From Metabacillus sp. FJAT-52054 (GTDB lineage: Bacteria > Bacillota > Bacilli > Bacillales > Bacillaceae): 64,000 bases of DNA. The notes under the pieces were generated by a model that saw nothing but the letters and a program-made list of their open reading frames with translations, did not search any database and was not told the DNA's origin. How positions within the stretch are numbered: the first letter of the stretch is position 1; each line of letters starts with the position of its first letter. Of this stretch, positions 9,598 through 19,350 are shown piece after piece. A program made the position numbers and the translations under genes. Location of the stretch: contig NZ_CP147407.1 of assembly GCF_037201815.1 (NCBI RefSeq), positions 2,364,723-2,428,722 on the forward strand. Reading direction: 5' to 3'.

Positions 9598-11248
9598 CTC
9601 CAACCCCTCCACTTCGTATCTCGCTATTTTTTTGATCCCAAGGCGCCGGGAAGGACGTTCCTTCTACTGCATCCTCAATCTCTCTTTTCAAACTGTACCA
9701 GTTTTTATTCGTATGGCCAGCCACCATCATCATGCCATTCTCTCTCTTAAACCAAATCCGGCGGTGGTTCCAGTACATTCCCTGGCACACGCCAATCATA
9801 AAGATCAAACCGCCAAGAGCGATGACCCATATGGTCATGTCCTTTTTAACTGTAAGGAGGGATTGGCTTGTCGTCTCAACACCGGCAAATTTCATTGCCA
9901 TCTTATTTTCGCCGTTTGGCTCCAAATTCATCTGAATTCCGACGAAGCTTACCTCTCCTTCAGGTTTTTCCGGGGATATCATATTAAATACAAAAGCCGG
10001 ATTGATTGGTGCCCGGGATTTTGTGTCTGGTTTCCCCTCCTCATTCATATAAAAATCCGGCAGGTAGGTGAGGACCTCGACTTTGTATCCTTTCCCAAGA
10101 TCATACTCTGACTCAGGTTCATCCAGGTCCACTGTAATTGGCCCAAACGTTTGCTTTGAATCTTTGTTTAATAGATTAAATTTTAATTCCTTTAATGCTC
10201 CTGTTGAATAGCTGTTTTGATATAAACCAAATGATTCAAACTGAAGCGGATGATTCACTTTTATCGCATCCCGCTTTACTTCCTTAAGCTCTGGTTTCTC
10301 ACCGGGAAGCGCATCGCCGACTCGTTCATAAAGCACGGCATCTGTTTGGAAATTTTTCGCCACATTTCCCTCACCTGCTTCATTAATGGCTTTCTGGAAT
10401 ACAGCTTTTTCTTTACCGGATTCATATGTTTCGATTGTAAATTTTTCGTTTTTAAGAAAGTACTTCCCATCTGTTCCGGGGATGGCTGCAACCTGGCCTT
10501 CTCTAAGCCACATGTTTTCATCTACGTAAATCCCGGGTACAAACCTTAGCATTGCACCAATTAAAACAATGATCAGTCCCACATGATTAACATACGGACC
10601 CCATCTGGAGAATCGTCCTTTTTCAGCCATTAAATTTCCGTTCTCAGTCATGACTTTATACCGTTTTTTCTCCAGCTTTGCTTTGACAGCTTGCAGATCG
10701 TTATCCTTATCAAGAACCCGTTCACCATATAAACGCTGCCTTTTTAAAAAAGCTGTATTTTTCGTGATTCCCTGCACGTTAAGCGTCCGGTAAAGAGGAA
10801 TCACACGATCAAGACTTGCTACAACTAATGAAATTCCAAGACAGGCAATCAGGGAAATGTACCACCAGGAGCCATAAAGATTATGAAAACCAAGCATGTA
10901 GTAGACTTCTCCGGGTACGCCAAATTCGTTTTTGTAATAATCTTCCGGAAGGACATTGGAAGGAATATATTCCACTTGAGTAAAAACTGTTCCGACTGCC
11001 GAAGCTGCCAATGTAAGAACGATTAGCCAAACCCCGACCTTCACCGATGAAAAAAAGTTCCACACTTTATCAATCCATGTTGTTCTGTACGTTTGAGATC
11101 TTCTCGCACTGCCATCGTACCTCATGTCAAGCAGAGGACCGGAATCGGTGACCGGATTCTCGTAATCTGCCAGCTGCTTTCCGCAGGACTCGCATAGCAG
11201 GGTCCCGGGAGGATTGATGTGTCCGCACTCGCACTTCAATTCTTCCAT
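9584..11248 (-). CDS. resB: Cytochrome c biogenesis protein ResB (Ccs1 family)
   Basis: Second core component of system II cytochrome c assembly. The 554-residue protein starts with a zinc-ribbon-like CECGH...CESCG segment, then [20 protein letters not shown] as a membrane helix, further helices at the [19 protein letters not shown] and [16 protein letters not shown] segments, a large external domain, and a C-terminal helix before YWNHRRIW. The ATG at 11248 is preferred over 11254 because AGGGAG lies 8 nt before it. It follows resA by 16 nt and overlaps resC. Confidence 0.95.
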   Translation of the reverse strand: MEELKCECGHINPPGTLLCESCGKQLADYENPVTDSGPLLDMRYDGSARRSQTYRTTWIDKVWNFFSSVKVGVWLIVLTLAASAVGTVFTQVEYIPSNVLPEDYYKNEFGVPGEVYYMLGFHNLYGSWWYISLIACLGISLVVASLDRVIPLYRTLNVQGITKNTAFLKRQRLYGERVLDKDNDLQAVKAKLEKKRYKVMTENGNLMAEKGRFSRWGPYVNHVGLIIVLIGAMLRFVPGIYVDENMWLREGQVAAIPGTDGKYFLKNEKFTIETYESGKEKAVFQKAINEAGEGNVAKNFQTDAVLYERVGDALPGEKPELKEVKRDAIKVNHPLQFESFGLYQNSYSTGALKELKFNLLNKDSKQTFGPITVDLDEPESEYDLGKGYKVEVLTYLPDFYMNEEGKPDTKSRAPINPAFVFNMISPEKPEGEVSFVGIQMNLEPNGENKMAMKFAGVETTSQSLLTVKKDMTIWVIALGGLIFMIGVCQGMYWNHRRIWFKRENGMMMVAGHTNKNWYSLKREIEDAVEGTSFPAPWDQKNSEIRSGGVGVGGN

Positions 11249-11264
11249 GTGCATGACTCCCTGT

Positions 11265-11789
11265 CTAAGGTTTGATAGATTCCATCATATCTCTTATATT
11301 CCGTTCTGTTTGCTGACCTTTTACAATATCGGTAACTTTTCCAGTTTTATCAATCAGAAACGTTGTCGGCAGCGGTTTAACTCCGTATTCATCAAGGATC
11401 TGCCTATCCTTATCAATGCCGATAGGGAAAGTCAATCCATACTGCTTAACAAAACTGTTTACAGCTACGTCTGACTCCGCTATATTCACAGCAATGATTT
11501 CAACACCTAAATTTTTATAATGCTCATATTGATTATCCATATATGGCATTTCTCTTTTGCACGGCTCGCACCACGTTCCCCAGAAATTCAAAAGAACTCC
11601 TTTGCCCCTGTAATCAGAAAGCTGATGGGATTCACCCTTCAGATCCGTTACGACAAAATCCGGTGCCTCACTCCCTACCTTCACCCTCTCTTTATTGGCA
11701 AAAAAATTGGAGTACAGCGTATAAGCCAAAGCCGCAGCCAGCACAAAGAGAATTGCACTCCTCAGAACCAGCCTCTTTCTTTTCTCCAT
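11265..11789 (-). CDS. resA: Membrane-tethered thiol-disulfide oxidoreductase ResA
   Basis: Reduces the cysteine pair of apocytochrome c outside the membrane so heme can be attached. The 174-residue protein has an uncleaved N-terminal membrane anchor (about 8-28), then a thioredoxin fold with the ResA-type active site WCEPC near residue 75 and a cis-proline region PLPTTFLID. It is first in the resABC operon. A candidate -10 TATAAT lies at 11823-11828 on the minus strand, with no convincing -35; B. subtilis resA depends on ResD activation. Upstream sequence is replaced within about 90 bp by the GC-rich repeat. Confidence 0.95.
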   Translation of the reverse strand: MEKRKRLVLRSAILFVLAAALAYTLYSNFFANKERVKVGSEAPDFVVTDLKGESHQLSDYRGKGVLLNFWGTWCEPCKREMPYMDNQYEHYKNLGVEIIAVNIAESDVAVNSFVKQYGLTFPIGIDKDRQILDEYGVKPLPTTFLIDKTGKVTDIVKGQQTERNIRDMMESIKP

Positions 11790-11875
11790 AAAAACTCCCC
11801 TATTATGTATCTATTTCCTATCATTATATCACTACGTAAACGCTCTCAAAATCATTTGTTTGAAGGTTGTGTGAA

Positions 11876-12052
11876 AAAAGAAAAGCGGAGGGCGCTTGCT
11901 CAGCCCTGAGAGACGGTGGAGCTCTCGACCGAGGGGCGCCAAGTAAGGTTGTTCTGCTAAGAGCGCGACGTCCTGTCGCAACGCAGAACTGACCCGCGTC
12001 CTGCGGGCCCGAGAGAGCGAAGCGGCCCAAGGGTTAGCGCCCGGAGCTAGAC
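11876..12052. repeat. GC-rich Bacillus-type intergenic repeat, first copy
   Basis: GC-rich block starting AGAAAAGCGGAGGGCGC and ending GCGCCCGGAGCTAGACAC, ends typical of a repeat I recall from many Bacillus genomes. The interior has ACGGTGGAGCTCTC, CCGAGGGGCGC, GTTCTGCTAAGAGCGC, CGCAACGCAGAACTGACCC and TCCTGCGGGCCC, forming several short inverted repeats. An ATG-initiated reading frame across it is a by-product. It occupies the resA-rluB gap together with a second copy and a broken uppP. Confidence 0.75.
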
Positions 12053-12139
12053 ACAGAAACTAAGTCTGAAACTAAGTCCAAACCAGTTCTTAAAAGAATC
12101 CTCTTCTCTCGGCACGAAGCCTGCTTCTCAATCCATCCG

Positions 12140-12275
12140 CAGGTTGAGCAGCTTATGACCTCGAGGGACTAGACGGTGGAGCTCTCAACCGAGGGGCGCT
12201 CTCTTAAAAGGAAGTTCTGCTAAGAGCGCGGCGTCCTGCCGCAACGCAGAACTGACCCGCATCCTGCGGGCCCCC
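12140..12275. repeat. GC-rich Bacillus-type intergenic repeat, second partial copy
   Basis: Same orientation as the first copy and sharing ACGGTGGAGCTCTC, CCGAGGGGCGC, GTTCTGCTAAGAGCGCG, CGCAACGCAGAACTGACCC and TCCTGCGGGCCC with few substitutions. It begins with the TTATGACCTCGAGGGACTAG segment and stops abruptly at the uppP remnant, lacking the usual terminal part. The spacer between copies (about 12053-12139) shows nothing recognisable. Confidence 0.7.
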
Positions 12276-12428
12276 GAACTGAATAAATACTTCAAAAGTG
12301 GTTGCCCGCACTCCCTCAAATCCCAATAAATGTCCAGTTAATATTAAATGTCCGGTTGAGGAAATCGGCAGAAACTCTGCCATGCCTTCTACGAAACCCA
12401 TGATCATCCCTATCAATATATCGTTCAT
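12273..12428 (-). pseudogene. uppP: Truncated undecaprenyl-diphosphatase (UppP/BacA) 5' fragment
   Basis: The first 52 codons of a UppP-family gene. The ATG at 12428 has a good AAAGGAG ribosome site, and the translation carries the diagnostic [20 protein letters not shown] region and ends at TFEVFIQFG. After that the frame runs straight into the GC-rich repeat and continues as unrelated residues until a stop near 12204. UppP is normally about 265-275 residues with a second active-site region near the middle, so this remnant cannot make a functional recycling phosphatase. The remaining 80 percent of the gene is absent from the window. Confidence 0.85.
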
Positions 12429-12552
12429 AATGATCTCCTTTTGGCTGCATCCAATCATTTGCCTTATCATATCTCGAAAATATAAAGGATCCAAAAAATC
12501 CTCTATTTCTATCTATATACTAAAATAGAATTTTTTTCAAATAATTCCAATA

Positions 12553-12589
12553 AAAAAAACAGCACCGTTTGAAATAACGGTGCTGTTTT
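12553..12589 (-). terminator. Terminator of rluB
   Basis: Minus-strand hairpin AACAGCACCGTT-ATTTC-AAACGGTGCTGTT followed by a long T run, directly after the rluB stop codon. Confidence 0.9.
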
Positions 12590-13324
12590 TTAAAAACCAA
12601 CTTTCCCTGTCTCTGCAAGAGCACGAAGCTGCTTCACTTCATGCGGAGTAAGCTCTCTAGAGTCGCCAGTACTCAAGCCCTTCAGATCGAGGAAGGCATA
12701 CGTTTCTCTTTTCAGTTTAGTCACTGGATGACCCATTGCTTCAAACATGCGGCGCACTTGATGATTGCGGCCTTCATGAATGGTAATTTCTACAATGCTG
12801 GTTTCTTTCTTTTTATCAAGGGACAGCATTTTAACCTTTGCCGGAGCGGTCATTCCATCCTCGAGCTTAACGCCCTTTTCCATTGTTTTTAAAATTCCTC
12901 TTGGCGGAATTCCCTGAACTTTTGCTACATACGTTTTATCGATTTCATAACGCGGATGCATTAAAAGGTTCGCGAATTCTCCGTCATTTGTCAGCAAAAT
13001 CAAGCCGGAGGTATCATAATCCAGTCGGCCGACCGGATAGATCCGTTCTTGAATATACGGGAAGAAATCTGTCACAATTTTTCTGTTTTTATCATCCTGC
13101 GCTGCAGATATTACGCCTCTTGGTTTATATAAAAGAAGATAGACGGGTGCTTCCTTTTGCAAAGGAACTCCATTCACTTCAACCCTGTCGTTTCCTGATA
13201 CTTTAATGCCAAGTTCTCTTACGGTTTTTCCATTGACGGTCACTCTGCCGTCTAATATTAGCTGCTCCGCATTTCTTCTTGATGCAATTCCCGCGTGAGC
13301 AATCACTTTTTGCAATCGTTCCAT
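12590..13324 (-). CDS. rluB: 23S rRNA pseudouridine synthase RluB
   Basis: Makes pseudouridine in 23S rRNA (position equivalent to 2605 of E. coli). The 244-residue protein has an N-terminal S4 RNA-binding domain (about 1-60: LQKVIAHAGIASRRNAE), then the RsuA/RluB catalytic domain with PVGRLDYDTSGLILLTNDGE, whose Asp is the nucleophile, and the C-terminal EGRNHQVRRMF motif. The ATG at 13324 follows AGAGGTG; the longer frame beginning at 13378 adds an unrelated leader. Order next to spmB and resA is the B. subtilis one. Confidence 0.95.
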   Translation of the reverse strand: MERLQKVIAHAGIASRRNAEQLILDGRVTVNGKTVRELGIKVSGNDRVEVNGVPLQKEAPVYLLLYKPRGVISAAQDDKNRKIVTDFFPYIQERIYPVGRLDYDTSGLILLTNDGEFANLLMHPRYEIDKTYVAKVQGIPPRGILKTMEKGVKLEDGMTAPAKVKMLSLDKKKETSIVEITIHEGRNHQVRRMFEAMGHPVTKLKRETYAFLDLKGLSTGDSRELTPHEVKQLRALAETGKVGF

Positions 13325-13387
13325 ACTATTCACCTCTTTGTACATCTTACTTGTTTCCCGTCCATTAAACAAGCACACAAAGAGACA

Positions 13388-13418
13388 AAAAAATAACCCC
13401 TGTTTCTCTGCTGGGGTT
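13388..13418 (-). terminator. Terminator of the dacB-spmA-spmB operon
   Basis: Minus-strand hairpin AACCCC-AGCAGAGAAACA-GGGGTT followed by ATTTTTTTG, a few bases after the spmB stop. Confidence 0.8.
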
Positions 13419-13422
13419 AAAT

Positions 13423-13953
13423 TTATGGAAATAAAAGCGATACGACCACAATGGAGGCGATTACACCTATCAGGTCTGCAAGAAGGCCAACTTTAAGAGC
13501 GTCTCCCATTTTCCTGATTCCAACCGCTCCAAAATAGACTGTTAAGATATAAAGTGTCGTATCTGTGCTTCCCTGCATAACTGCTGCCAATCTGCCAATA
13601 AACGAATCCGGACCATTGCTTGAAATTAAATCGGTTGTCATACCTAATGCAGCTGTTCCGGAAATTGGACGGATAAAAGCAAGCGGTACAATGTCTGAAG
13701 GTACGCCGATTATGGATAGAGCAGGTTTAATAAGATCTAATAAAAAATCGAGGGCCCCTGATGCTCTGAAAATGGTTATGGCGACGAGCATGCCTACGAG
13801 ATACGGAATAATAGAGAAGGAAATTTCAATCCCCTCTTTTCCGCCTTCAACAAATGCTTCATATGTCTGAACCTTCTTGAAGGTACCATATATAAGGATA
13901 AAGGCGATAATCAACGGAATAAGCCATAAGGACAGAAGGCTGATCCATTCCAT
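13423..13953 (-). CDS. spmB: Spore maturation protein SpmB
   Basis: A 176-residue polytopic membrane protein of the nucleoside-recognition (Gate) family. In B. subtilis SpmA and SpmB are needed for normal dehydration of the spore core and for heat resistance. It shows about five hydrophobic helices, the first near residues 5-24, and the conserved FIRPISGTAALGM segment. Its ATG overlaps the spmA stop as ATGA, so it is translated with spmA. It is last in the dacB-spmA-spmB operon. Confidence 0.94.
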   Translation of the reverse strand: MEWISLLSLWLIPLIIAFILIYGTFKKVQTYEAFVEGGKEGIEISFSIIPYLVGMLVAITIFRASGALDFLLDLIKPALSIIGVPSDIVPLAFIRPISGTAALGMTTDLISSNGPDSFIGRLAAVMQGSTDTTLYILTVYFGAVGIRKMGDALKVGLLADLIGVIASIVVVSLLFP

Positions 13954-14546
13954 CAGGCTCCCCCTTTCCGCTTTCGTTTATGGTAAAAATACCGGTCAAT
14001 CAGCAATGCTCCGATTGCGGATATAATGGTAGCAATCAGCGTTGGCATAACGATGTCGGCGGGGTTAGCGGAGCCATATGTTATTCTTACTGCTATTACC
14101 GTCGTCGGCACAAGAGTAATACTTGATGTGTTTACAGCTAAGAACGTAATCATGGACCGGCTGGCAGTTTCTTTTCCATGATTTAGTTTTTTTAGTTCCT
14201 CCATCGCTTTAATCCCAAGCGGAGTTGCCGCATTTCCAAGCCCGAACATATTCGCCATCGTATTAGAGAGAATATATCCCATTGCCGGATGATCGGGGGG
14301 AACTTCAGGAAAAATTTTTTTAACAACCGGTCTGCACAGCTTCCCAAGCGCCTCCAATAGACCCGCCTTTTCGGCGATCCGCATAAGTCCCAGCCAGAAG
14401 ACGAGGACACTGATTAAGCCAAAAGCGATAGTTACCGCATTTTTAGCTCCTTGGAAAATGGCTGCATTTACAAGATCCATTGTACCATTGAACAAAGCGT
14501 AAACAATTCCAATAACAATCATACCCACCCATATATAATTAACCAT
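13953..14546 (-). CDS. spmA: Spore maturation protein SpmA
   Basis: A 197-residue membrane protein partnered with SpmB in spore core dehydration. Hydrophobic helices alternate with short loops; [20 protein letters not shown] and [20 protein letters not shown] are the conserved Gate-domain segments. The ATG at 14546 overlaps the dacB stop by 8 nt (ATGGTTAA). A longer frame beginning at 14648 lies inside dacB and is rejected. The tight overlaps on both sides indicate one mother-cell operon. Confidence 0.94.
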   Translation of the reverse strand: MVNYIWVGMIVIGIVYALFNGTMDLVNAAIFQGAKNAVTIAFGLISVLVFWLGLMRIAEKAGLLEALGKLCRPVVKKIFPEVPPDHPAMGYILSNTMANMFGLGNAATPLGIKAMEELKKLNHGKETASRSMITFLAVNTSSITLVPTTVIAVRITYGSANPADIVMPTLIATIISAIGALLIDRYFYHKRKRKGGA

Positions 14547-15702
14547 CCGTATTAGCCCCTGCCAGAGCAAAGAATAGTCGTTTGACGGATTCCCAGAGAG
14601 AAGTTTCCGGCTTTCTTGTATGACCGTTATCATAATAGACTGGCACATTCAATACAGATTCATCTTTCACGAAAACTTTCATCTGACCGACAACGGCAGG
14701 AACCTTTTCCGGATCCTTCCATGATTTTTCAGGCTTTTGCAACCTTACTTCTGTCCGGATTGAATCCTTTTCTTCATTTGTAAGAGGATAAAATACATCC
14801 CGTTGAATGAACGCTTTATTTTGATAGAAGGTGTCATTGAGTGATCCTAAATCACCTTTAGGCTTTACTTTATATAAATCATAATGATCAAATCCATATT
14901 CATACATTCCGATATGATCGTTCCAGTCGTCACCGGCATTAATGGTAACCGCAATCAAATCTAATCCATCCTTAGATGCAGTGGTGACGAGAGTCCGTTT
15001 AGCCCGCTTTGTGTAGCCGGTTTTTCCGCCCGTACAATATTGGTAGAGGCTAGTCAGAAGCTTATTCTTATTTTTCCAAACCCTGTCCCACTTCTCCTCC
15101 GGGTTTGGCGATTTATGTATCTTAGTCCCTGAGATTTCTCTAAAAACAGGATTGTTCATGGCGTATCTCATAAGCAGCGCCATATCATAAGCAGTCGAAT
15201 AATGATTTTCATGATCATCCAGTCCATGAGGATTCGCAAATTCCGAATTAGACATCCCGATTTCTTCCGCTTTTTGATTCATTTTATAGACAAAGCCTTC
15301 AAGGCTCCCACCTACATGTTCTGCAATTGCAACTGCCGCATCATTTCCGGATCTCATCATTAATCCGTATACAAGCTCACGGAGTTTTATTTTCTCCCCA
15401 GCCTGCAAATATACCGAGGATCCTTCCGTATAAACCGCTCTGGAACTGACGGTCACATCATCATCCAGCTTTCCTGATTCAATCGCAAGAATTGCCGTCA
15501 TTATTTTTGTAATGCTCGCTATTCTGAGCTTTTCGTTTTCGTTTTTGGAAAGAAGGACTCTGCCGGTTGCCTGCTCTATAAGAATCGCGCTTTTAGCACT
15601 GACATTTGCCGTTTTAGACACTTCAGCTCGTGCAAATCCTGGAATCATCACTGTCAAAAGTAATACAGCGGCTATTATTTTTTTCATTCCTTTCATCTGC
15701 AT
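14539..15702 (-). CDS. dacB: Sporulation D-alanyl-D-alanine carboxypeptidase DacB (PBP5*)
   Basis: Trims peptide cross-links in spore cortex peptidoglycan from the mother-cell side. The 387-residue precursor has a signal peptide (about 1-26, [20 protein letters not shown]) and the three penicillin-binding motifs: SITK (near residue 64), SGN (near 118) and KTG in [13 protein letters not shown]. The start is not fully certain, as ATG codons at 15702, 15696 and 15687 are all possible. A sigma E type promoter lies at 15729-15756, matching the known control of the B. subtilis gene. Confidence 0.94.
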   Translation of the reverse strand: MQMKGMKKIIAAVLLLTVMIPGFARAEVSKTANVSAKSAILIEQATGRVLLSKNENEKLRIASITKIMTAILAIESGKLDDDVTVSSRAVYTEGSSVYLQAGEKIKLRELVYGLMMRSGNDAAVAIAEHVGGSLEGFVYKMNQKAEEIGMSNSEFANPHGLDDHENHYSTAYDMALLMRYAMNNPVFREISGTKIHKSPNPEEKWDRVWKNKNKLLTSLYQYCTGGKTGYTKRAKRTLVTTASKDGLDLIAVTINAGDDWNDHIGMYEYGFDHYDLYKVKPKGDLGSLNDTFYQNKAFIQRDVFYPLTNEEKDSIRTEVRLQKPEKSWKDPEKVPAVVGQMKVFVKDESVLNVPVYYDNGHTRKPETSLWESVKRLFFALAGANTDG

Positions 15703-15728
15703 CCACGTCCCTTGTCCTTATTTGTACA

Positions 15729-15756
15729 AGTTTATGCGGCGGAAGATGACTTATGA
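15729..15756 (-). promoter_or_regulatory. Sigma E type promoter for dacB-spmA-spmB
   Basis: Minus strand -35 TCATAAG (15750-15756), 13-nt spacer and -10 CATAAACT (15729-15736). The -10 fits the sigma E consensus CATAnAnT. The block CCGCATAAACT is also found in the spoIIM promoter at 42437. Confidence 0.6.
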
Positions 15757-15828
15757 CATTGAAAGTTCTGTCTGAGGTGAGGATCGCGGGCTGCGGGGTT
15801 TCCTGATCAGGAGAATGGTTTAAAAAGC

Positions 15829-15855
15829 AAAAAAACAGCCCTTAACAGGCTGTTC
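15829..15855 (-). terminator. Terminator of ypuI
   Basis: Minus-strand hairpin ACAGCC-TGTTAAG-GGCTGT followed by a T run; it overlaps the last bases of ypuI. Confidence 0.8.
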
Positions 15856-16342
15856 ATCTCGATTGCATCATTTTTGTCCGGTAATCTGTTTCGTAATATT
15901 CCAATTCTTCCCGCGTCTGCTGGAACTGGCTTTCCAGTTCAGCAACCAGCTGCTTCACAGAAAGAGGAACCGGCTGTCTGAATTTAATGGCATTCTTTCC
16001 GGTATAGGCTGAACGGCTGTCTTCATACCATACATCATGTTTAGGCTGGAAAAATTCCTCAATGCACTGATGGTAAACCCTATAGAGGATTTTTTCGGCC
16101 GCAGCCTTACGGAAAGGTTCGGTTTGCGTAATAATGCTGCAGGCCTCAAGCCCTTCTTCGCAGAATACGGTCAATCGGCGGAAGTTACTCAGCAATTCTT
16201 CATAAAAAAGGCGGTCTCCAGGCTCTTCTTCAAGCATTGAATCGGTGGTTACCGAATTTAAATGCTTCGAAAGTCCGAAAACCACTGTTTTTAGAAAATC
16301 GGCTGTTTGCTCCGTTTGCAATTTTACCATTGAATTACCCAA
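15854..16342 (-). CDS. ypuI: YpuI-like DUF3907 protein
   Basis: A 162-residue soluble protein of unknown role found next to scpB and dacB in Bacillus genomes. It appears mostly helical, with a charged C-terminus (REELEYYETDYRTKMMQSR) and no membrane segment. I read TTG at 16342 as the start because GAGAGGA lies 11-12 nt upstream; the internal ATG at 16330 has no ribosome site at a usable distance. Assignment relies on conserved gene order plus overall resemblance. No catalytic motif is apparent. Confidence 0.75.
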   Translation of the reverse strand: MGNSMVKLQTEQTADFLKTVVFGLSKHLNSVTTDSMLEEEPGDRLFYEELLSNFRRLTVFCEEGLEACSIITQTEPFRKAAAEKILYRVYHQCIEEFFQPKHDVWYEDSRSAYTGKNAIKFRQPVPLSVKQLVAELESQFQQTREELEYYETDYRTKMMQSR

Positions 16343-16542
16343 TTCTATTCACGTCCTCTCAAAGCAATCATTTTCAGCAGGCTGTCTTTGTAATCATACA
16401 TATCTCTTTTTTTGTTGATTCATGCTTATTTTGAAATAAAAACTCTAGTTTTCTATTTATGTATACCCTGTTTAAACTAGTTTACACAAGCTTACATGTT
16501 CTTCCCTTTAATAGTACCATATTTTCTGACTATTTAATCTGC

Positions 16543-17133
16543 TTATTTTAGCTCTTCCATCGTCTGGCTGAACTTTTCGAAAAACAGGTCTGCTTCCTCC
16601 TGAACATTTTCATCACTGTCCTCCGGCAGAGGCGGAAGATCTTGAATAGAATTCAGTCCAAAATATTCTAAAAAATCGCCTGTAGTGCCGTACAGGATGG
16701 CTCTTCCTGTACCTTCCGCTCTCCCCACTTCTTTAATGAGCGCTTTTGCCACTAAAGTTTGAAGAGGCCTCTCTGTTTTCACGCCGCGTACTTCCTCGAT
16801 CTCCACTCTGGTAAGCGGCTGTTTGTATGCGATAATGGCAAGGGTCTCCAAAGCTGCCTGAGAAAGGGATTGGCTTCCGGGGGTTTCCACCAATTTCTTC
16901 AGGTATGGCGCATGCGTTTTTTTAGTCGTCAGCTGATAGACACCAGCCACTTCGGCTATCTCAATGCCCCGCTCCTCCATCTCGTACTCTTGCATAAGTT
17001 CGTTCATGATATCCTTGACTATAGGTTCTTCAACTTCCAATACATTCATAAGCTGTTTAACGGACAGCCCTTCGTCTCCTGCAGCAAAGAGCAGCGCTTC
17101 TACGATGGATTTCCACTGGATGATTCCTGTCAA
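16543..17133 (-). CDS. scpB: Segregation and condensation protein ScpB
   Basis: Winged-helix subunit of the SMC-ScpAB condensin, which organises and segregates replicated chromosomes. The 196-residue protein shows [20 protein letters not shown] at the N-terminus and the conserved [18 protein letters not shown] and [20 protein letters not shown] helices of the second winged helix, with an acidic tail after about residue 170. It overlaps scpA by ATGA, so the two are translated together. Confidence 0.96.
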   Translation of the reverse strand: MTGIIQWKSIVEALLFAAGDEGLSVKQLMNVLEVEEPIVKDIMNELMQEYEMEERGIEIAEVAGVYQLTTKKTHAPYLKKLVETPGSQSLSQAALETLAIIAYKQPLTRVEIEEVRGVKTERPLQTLVAKALIKEVGRAEGTGRAILYGTTGDFLEYFGLNSIQDLPPLPEDSDENVQEEADLFFEKFSQTMEELK

Positions 17134-17894
17134 TTGCTTTTTCCACTCCCTGTAATATATAAATCTGAAAAGTTTCCTTCTTGTTCAATCATAATAAGCT
17201 GCGATTTCATCAGTTCTAATACAGCCAAGAACGTTACAACCAGGTATTCTTTCGAATCATCAGGGAATAATTCCATGAAGTTTCGGCGGCCTGGTCTGGT
17301 TTTTAAATCGTCAAGAATTTCATTCATCCGTCTTTCAATTGGAATTTCCTGTCTGGATATCTTTGTCTGAAGCGGCTTTTGCAGCTTCTTTCTTCTCAGC
17401 ACTTTCTGAAAAGCACTCAGCATATCGTAAACGGAAACATCGAGAGGAGTCCTATCAGGAGAGGTTTCCTGTGCAAACTCACTTAGGTCGCTTGGCGGCT
17501 TTGTGTAAACAAGCGCTCTCTCCTCTTCACGGGATTTCAGCTCAATGGCGGCTTCTTTATATTTCCTGTAATCAATCAGCCTTCTCATCAGTTCGTCACG
17601 GGGATCTTCTTCAGGCTCCAATCCGAATTCCTCATCGAAAAGCTCTTCCTCCTGTTTCGGTAAAAGCATTTTGCTTTTAATCGAAAGAAGGGTTGCTGCC
17701 ATGACAAGGTACTCCGATGCGACATCCAGTTCAAGCTCTTTCATTGTGTGTATATAGAGCAAATATTGCTCTGTTATTTGCGAAACAGGTATATCATATA
17801 TGTCAATTTCCAGTCTGTTAATTAAGTGCAAAAGAAGATCTAATGGCCCTTCAAATGCATCTATTTTCACTTGATATTCCAAATTAAATTTCAC
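17130..17894 (-). CDS. scpA: Segregation and condensation protein ScpA
   Basis: Kleisin subunit bridging SMC heads and ScpB. It shows the family N-terminus [18 protein letters not shown], the [16 protein letters not shown] helix, an acidic linker (about 80-100), and a C-terminal winged helix with [15 protein letters not shown]. The start is read as GTG at 17894 because AGAAGG stands 6 nt before it; the ATG at 17900 directly abuts that site. Operon partner is scpB. Confidence 0.95.
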   Translation of the reverse strand: MKFNLEYQVKIDAFEGPLDLLLHLINRLEIDIYDIPVSQITEQYLLYIHTMKELELDVASEYLVMAATLLSIKSKMLLPKQEEELFDEEFGLEPEEDPRDELMRRLIDYRKYKEAAIELKSREEERALVYTKPPSDLSEFAQETSPDRTPLDVSVYDMLSAFQKVLRRKKLQKPLQTKISRQEIPIERRMNEILDDLKTRPGRRNFMELFPDDSKEYLVVTFLAVLELMKSQLIMIEQEGNFSDLYITGSGKSN

Positions 17895-18014
17895 CAACAT
17901 CCTTCTATAAACTGCGCTATCCTATAGTATAGAACAATCCAACATATAGTCCAATACAAAATTAGCAAGAATCGAAAAATGATCTTTTTTTAATTCATCC
18001 GGGCGAACGCCCAG

Positions 18015-18041
18015 ACAACTGAGGCATCCGCACATATGATA
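18015..18041 (+). promoter_or_regulatory. Candidate sigma K type promoter for the YjcZ-like gene
   Basis: -10 CATATGATA (18033-18041) fits CATAnnnTA, and an ACA triplet at 18015-18017 stands at the spacing used by the short sigma K -35 element. The evidence is modest because the -35 is only three bases. Confidence 0.4.
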
Positions 18042-18079
18042 CGAAGGAAAAGAGCATGATTTTGAAGGAGGAAATAAAA

Positions 18080-18175
18080 ATGGGTGAAAAAGGATTCGGA
18101 TACGGCGGCGGATTTGCTTTGATTGTAGTACTTTTCATTTTGCTAATTATTGTTGGAGCGGCTTGGCTGTACTAA
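18080..18175 (+). CDS. YjcZ-family tiny sporulation membrane protein
   Basis: A 31-residue protein: a short Gly-rich N-terminus (MGEKGFGYGGG) followed by one hydrophobic helix FALIVVLFILLIIVGAAW and LY at the end. This is the YjcZ/SscA-type layout of very small sporulation proteins in Bacillus; members have been linked to spore coat assembly. A strong GAAGGAGG site lies 8 nt before the ATG, and a hairpin terminator follows at 18185. It is too short for routine open reading frame cut-offs. Function is unproven here. Confidence 0.85.
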   Translation: MGEKGFGYGGGFALIVVLFILLIIVGAAWLY

Positions 18176-18184
18176 TGATGATTC

Positions 18185-18209
18185 CAAAAGCGCCGAGCAG
18201 GCGCTTTCT
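18185..18209 (+). terminator. Terminator of the YjcZ-like gene
   Basis: AAAGCGCC-GAGCA-GGCGCTTT followed by CTTTTG on the plus strand. Confidence 0.75.
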
Positions 18210-18272
18210 TTTGTTTTAATGGAAATCTGATCTATGATACAATTTTGGCAATCAGAAACTGGAGTGATGGCA

Positions 18273-18806
18273 ATGTATCCTAAAGCTTACATAGAGTATC
18301 TTGTTCATTTTCATGGAGACAGAGACTATTTTGAGTGTCATGAATTGCTTGAGGAGTTCTGGAAAAAAGCGCCTGCTTCTGAACGGGATCCCGTATGGGT
18401 CAGCCTCATTCAAATCGCTGTAAGTCTATACCATCATAGAAGAGGAAACTTTAAAGGAGCAGAACGGCTGCTTGCAAATTCGATAAATTTCATTAAGAAA
18501 AATCCTGGATCCATGGAAGAGCTCGGGCTACAGGAAGAAGTCCTCGCAAATCTTCTTTCCCAAAGGCTCTCGGATATTCAAAAGGGCGTACCTTACACGA
18601 GTATCCACTTGCCAATTTCAGATTTGAAGCTTGAGCATGAATGCAAGGTTCTGTCGGAAGCGAAAAAAATGGAATGGCAGTCGTTAAGTGATTTAAAGGA
18701 TCAAGGCATGATTAACCGGCACAAGCTGCGTGACCGCTCTGACGTCATTGCAGAAAGGCTAAACCAGCTCGCCGAGAGACAAAAAACACGCAGAGGATTC
18801 GAATAA
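18273..18806 (+). CDS. ypuF: DUF309 protein (YpuF-like)
   Basis: A 177-residue soluble protein. The N-terminal half carries the DUF309 signature FHGDRDYFECHELLEEFW and the LIQIAVSLYHHRRGNFKGA helices, with conserved His and Glu residues that suggest a small metal or ligand pocket. B. subtilis has YpuF at the same place between scpA and ribT. The ATG at 18273 is eight bases after GGAG; the upstream ATG codons at 18267 and 18234 are less well placed. No experimental function is known to me. Confidence 0.85.
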   Translation: MYPKAYIEYLVHFHGDRDYFECHELLEEFWKKAPASERDPVWVSLIQIAVSLYHHRRGNFKGAERLLANSINFIKKNPGSMEELGLQEEVLANLLSQRLSDIQKGVPYTSIHLPISDLKLEHECKVLSEAKKMEWQSLSDLKDQGMINRHKLRDRSDVIAERLNQLAERQKTRRGFE

Positions 18807-18812
18807 GTGTAC

Positions 18813-18842
18813 AAAAAAAGCAGAGGAGAAGACCCTCTGCTT

Positions 18843-18845
<3 letters not shown>
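18813..18845. terminator. Bidirectional terminator between ypuF and ribT
   Basis: AAAAGCAGAGG-AGAAGAC-CCTCTGCTTTT with an A run on one side and T residues on the other; it ends ypuF and the convergent rib operon. Confidence 0.85.
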
Positions 18846-19292
<447 letters not shown>

Positions 19293-19350
19293 TCACTCCA
19301 AGTAACATTATAAACAGAATTTCCGCTATTTTAAACACTTTTCGCCAATT

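Noticed and set aside
9449..10111. 220-codon plus-strand frame opposite resB/resC
   Set aside because: It is a shadow of two well-supported overlapping genes, and its residue make-up is not protein-like.
11824..12030. 68-codon frame over the GC-rich repeat
   Set aside because: Arg/Ala/Ser/Pro-rich translation of repeat sequence, repeated at the second copy, without a ribosome site.
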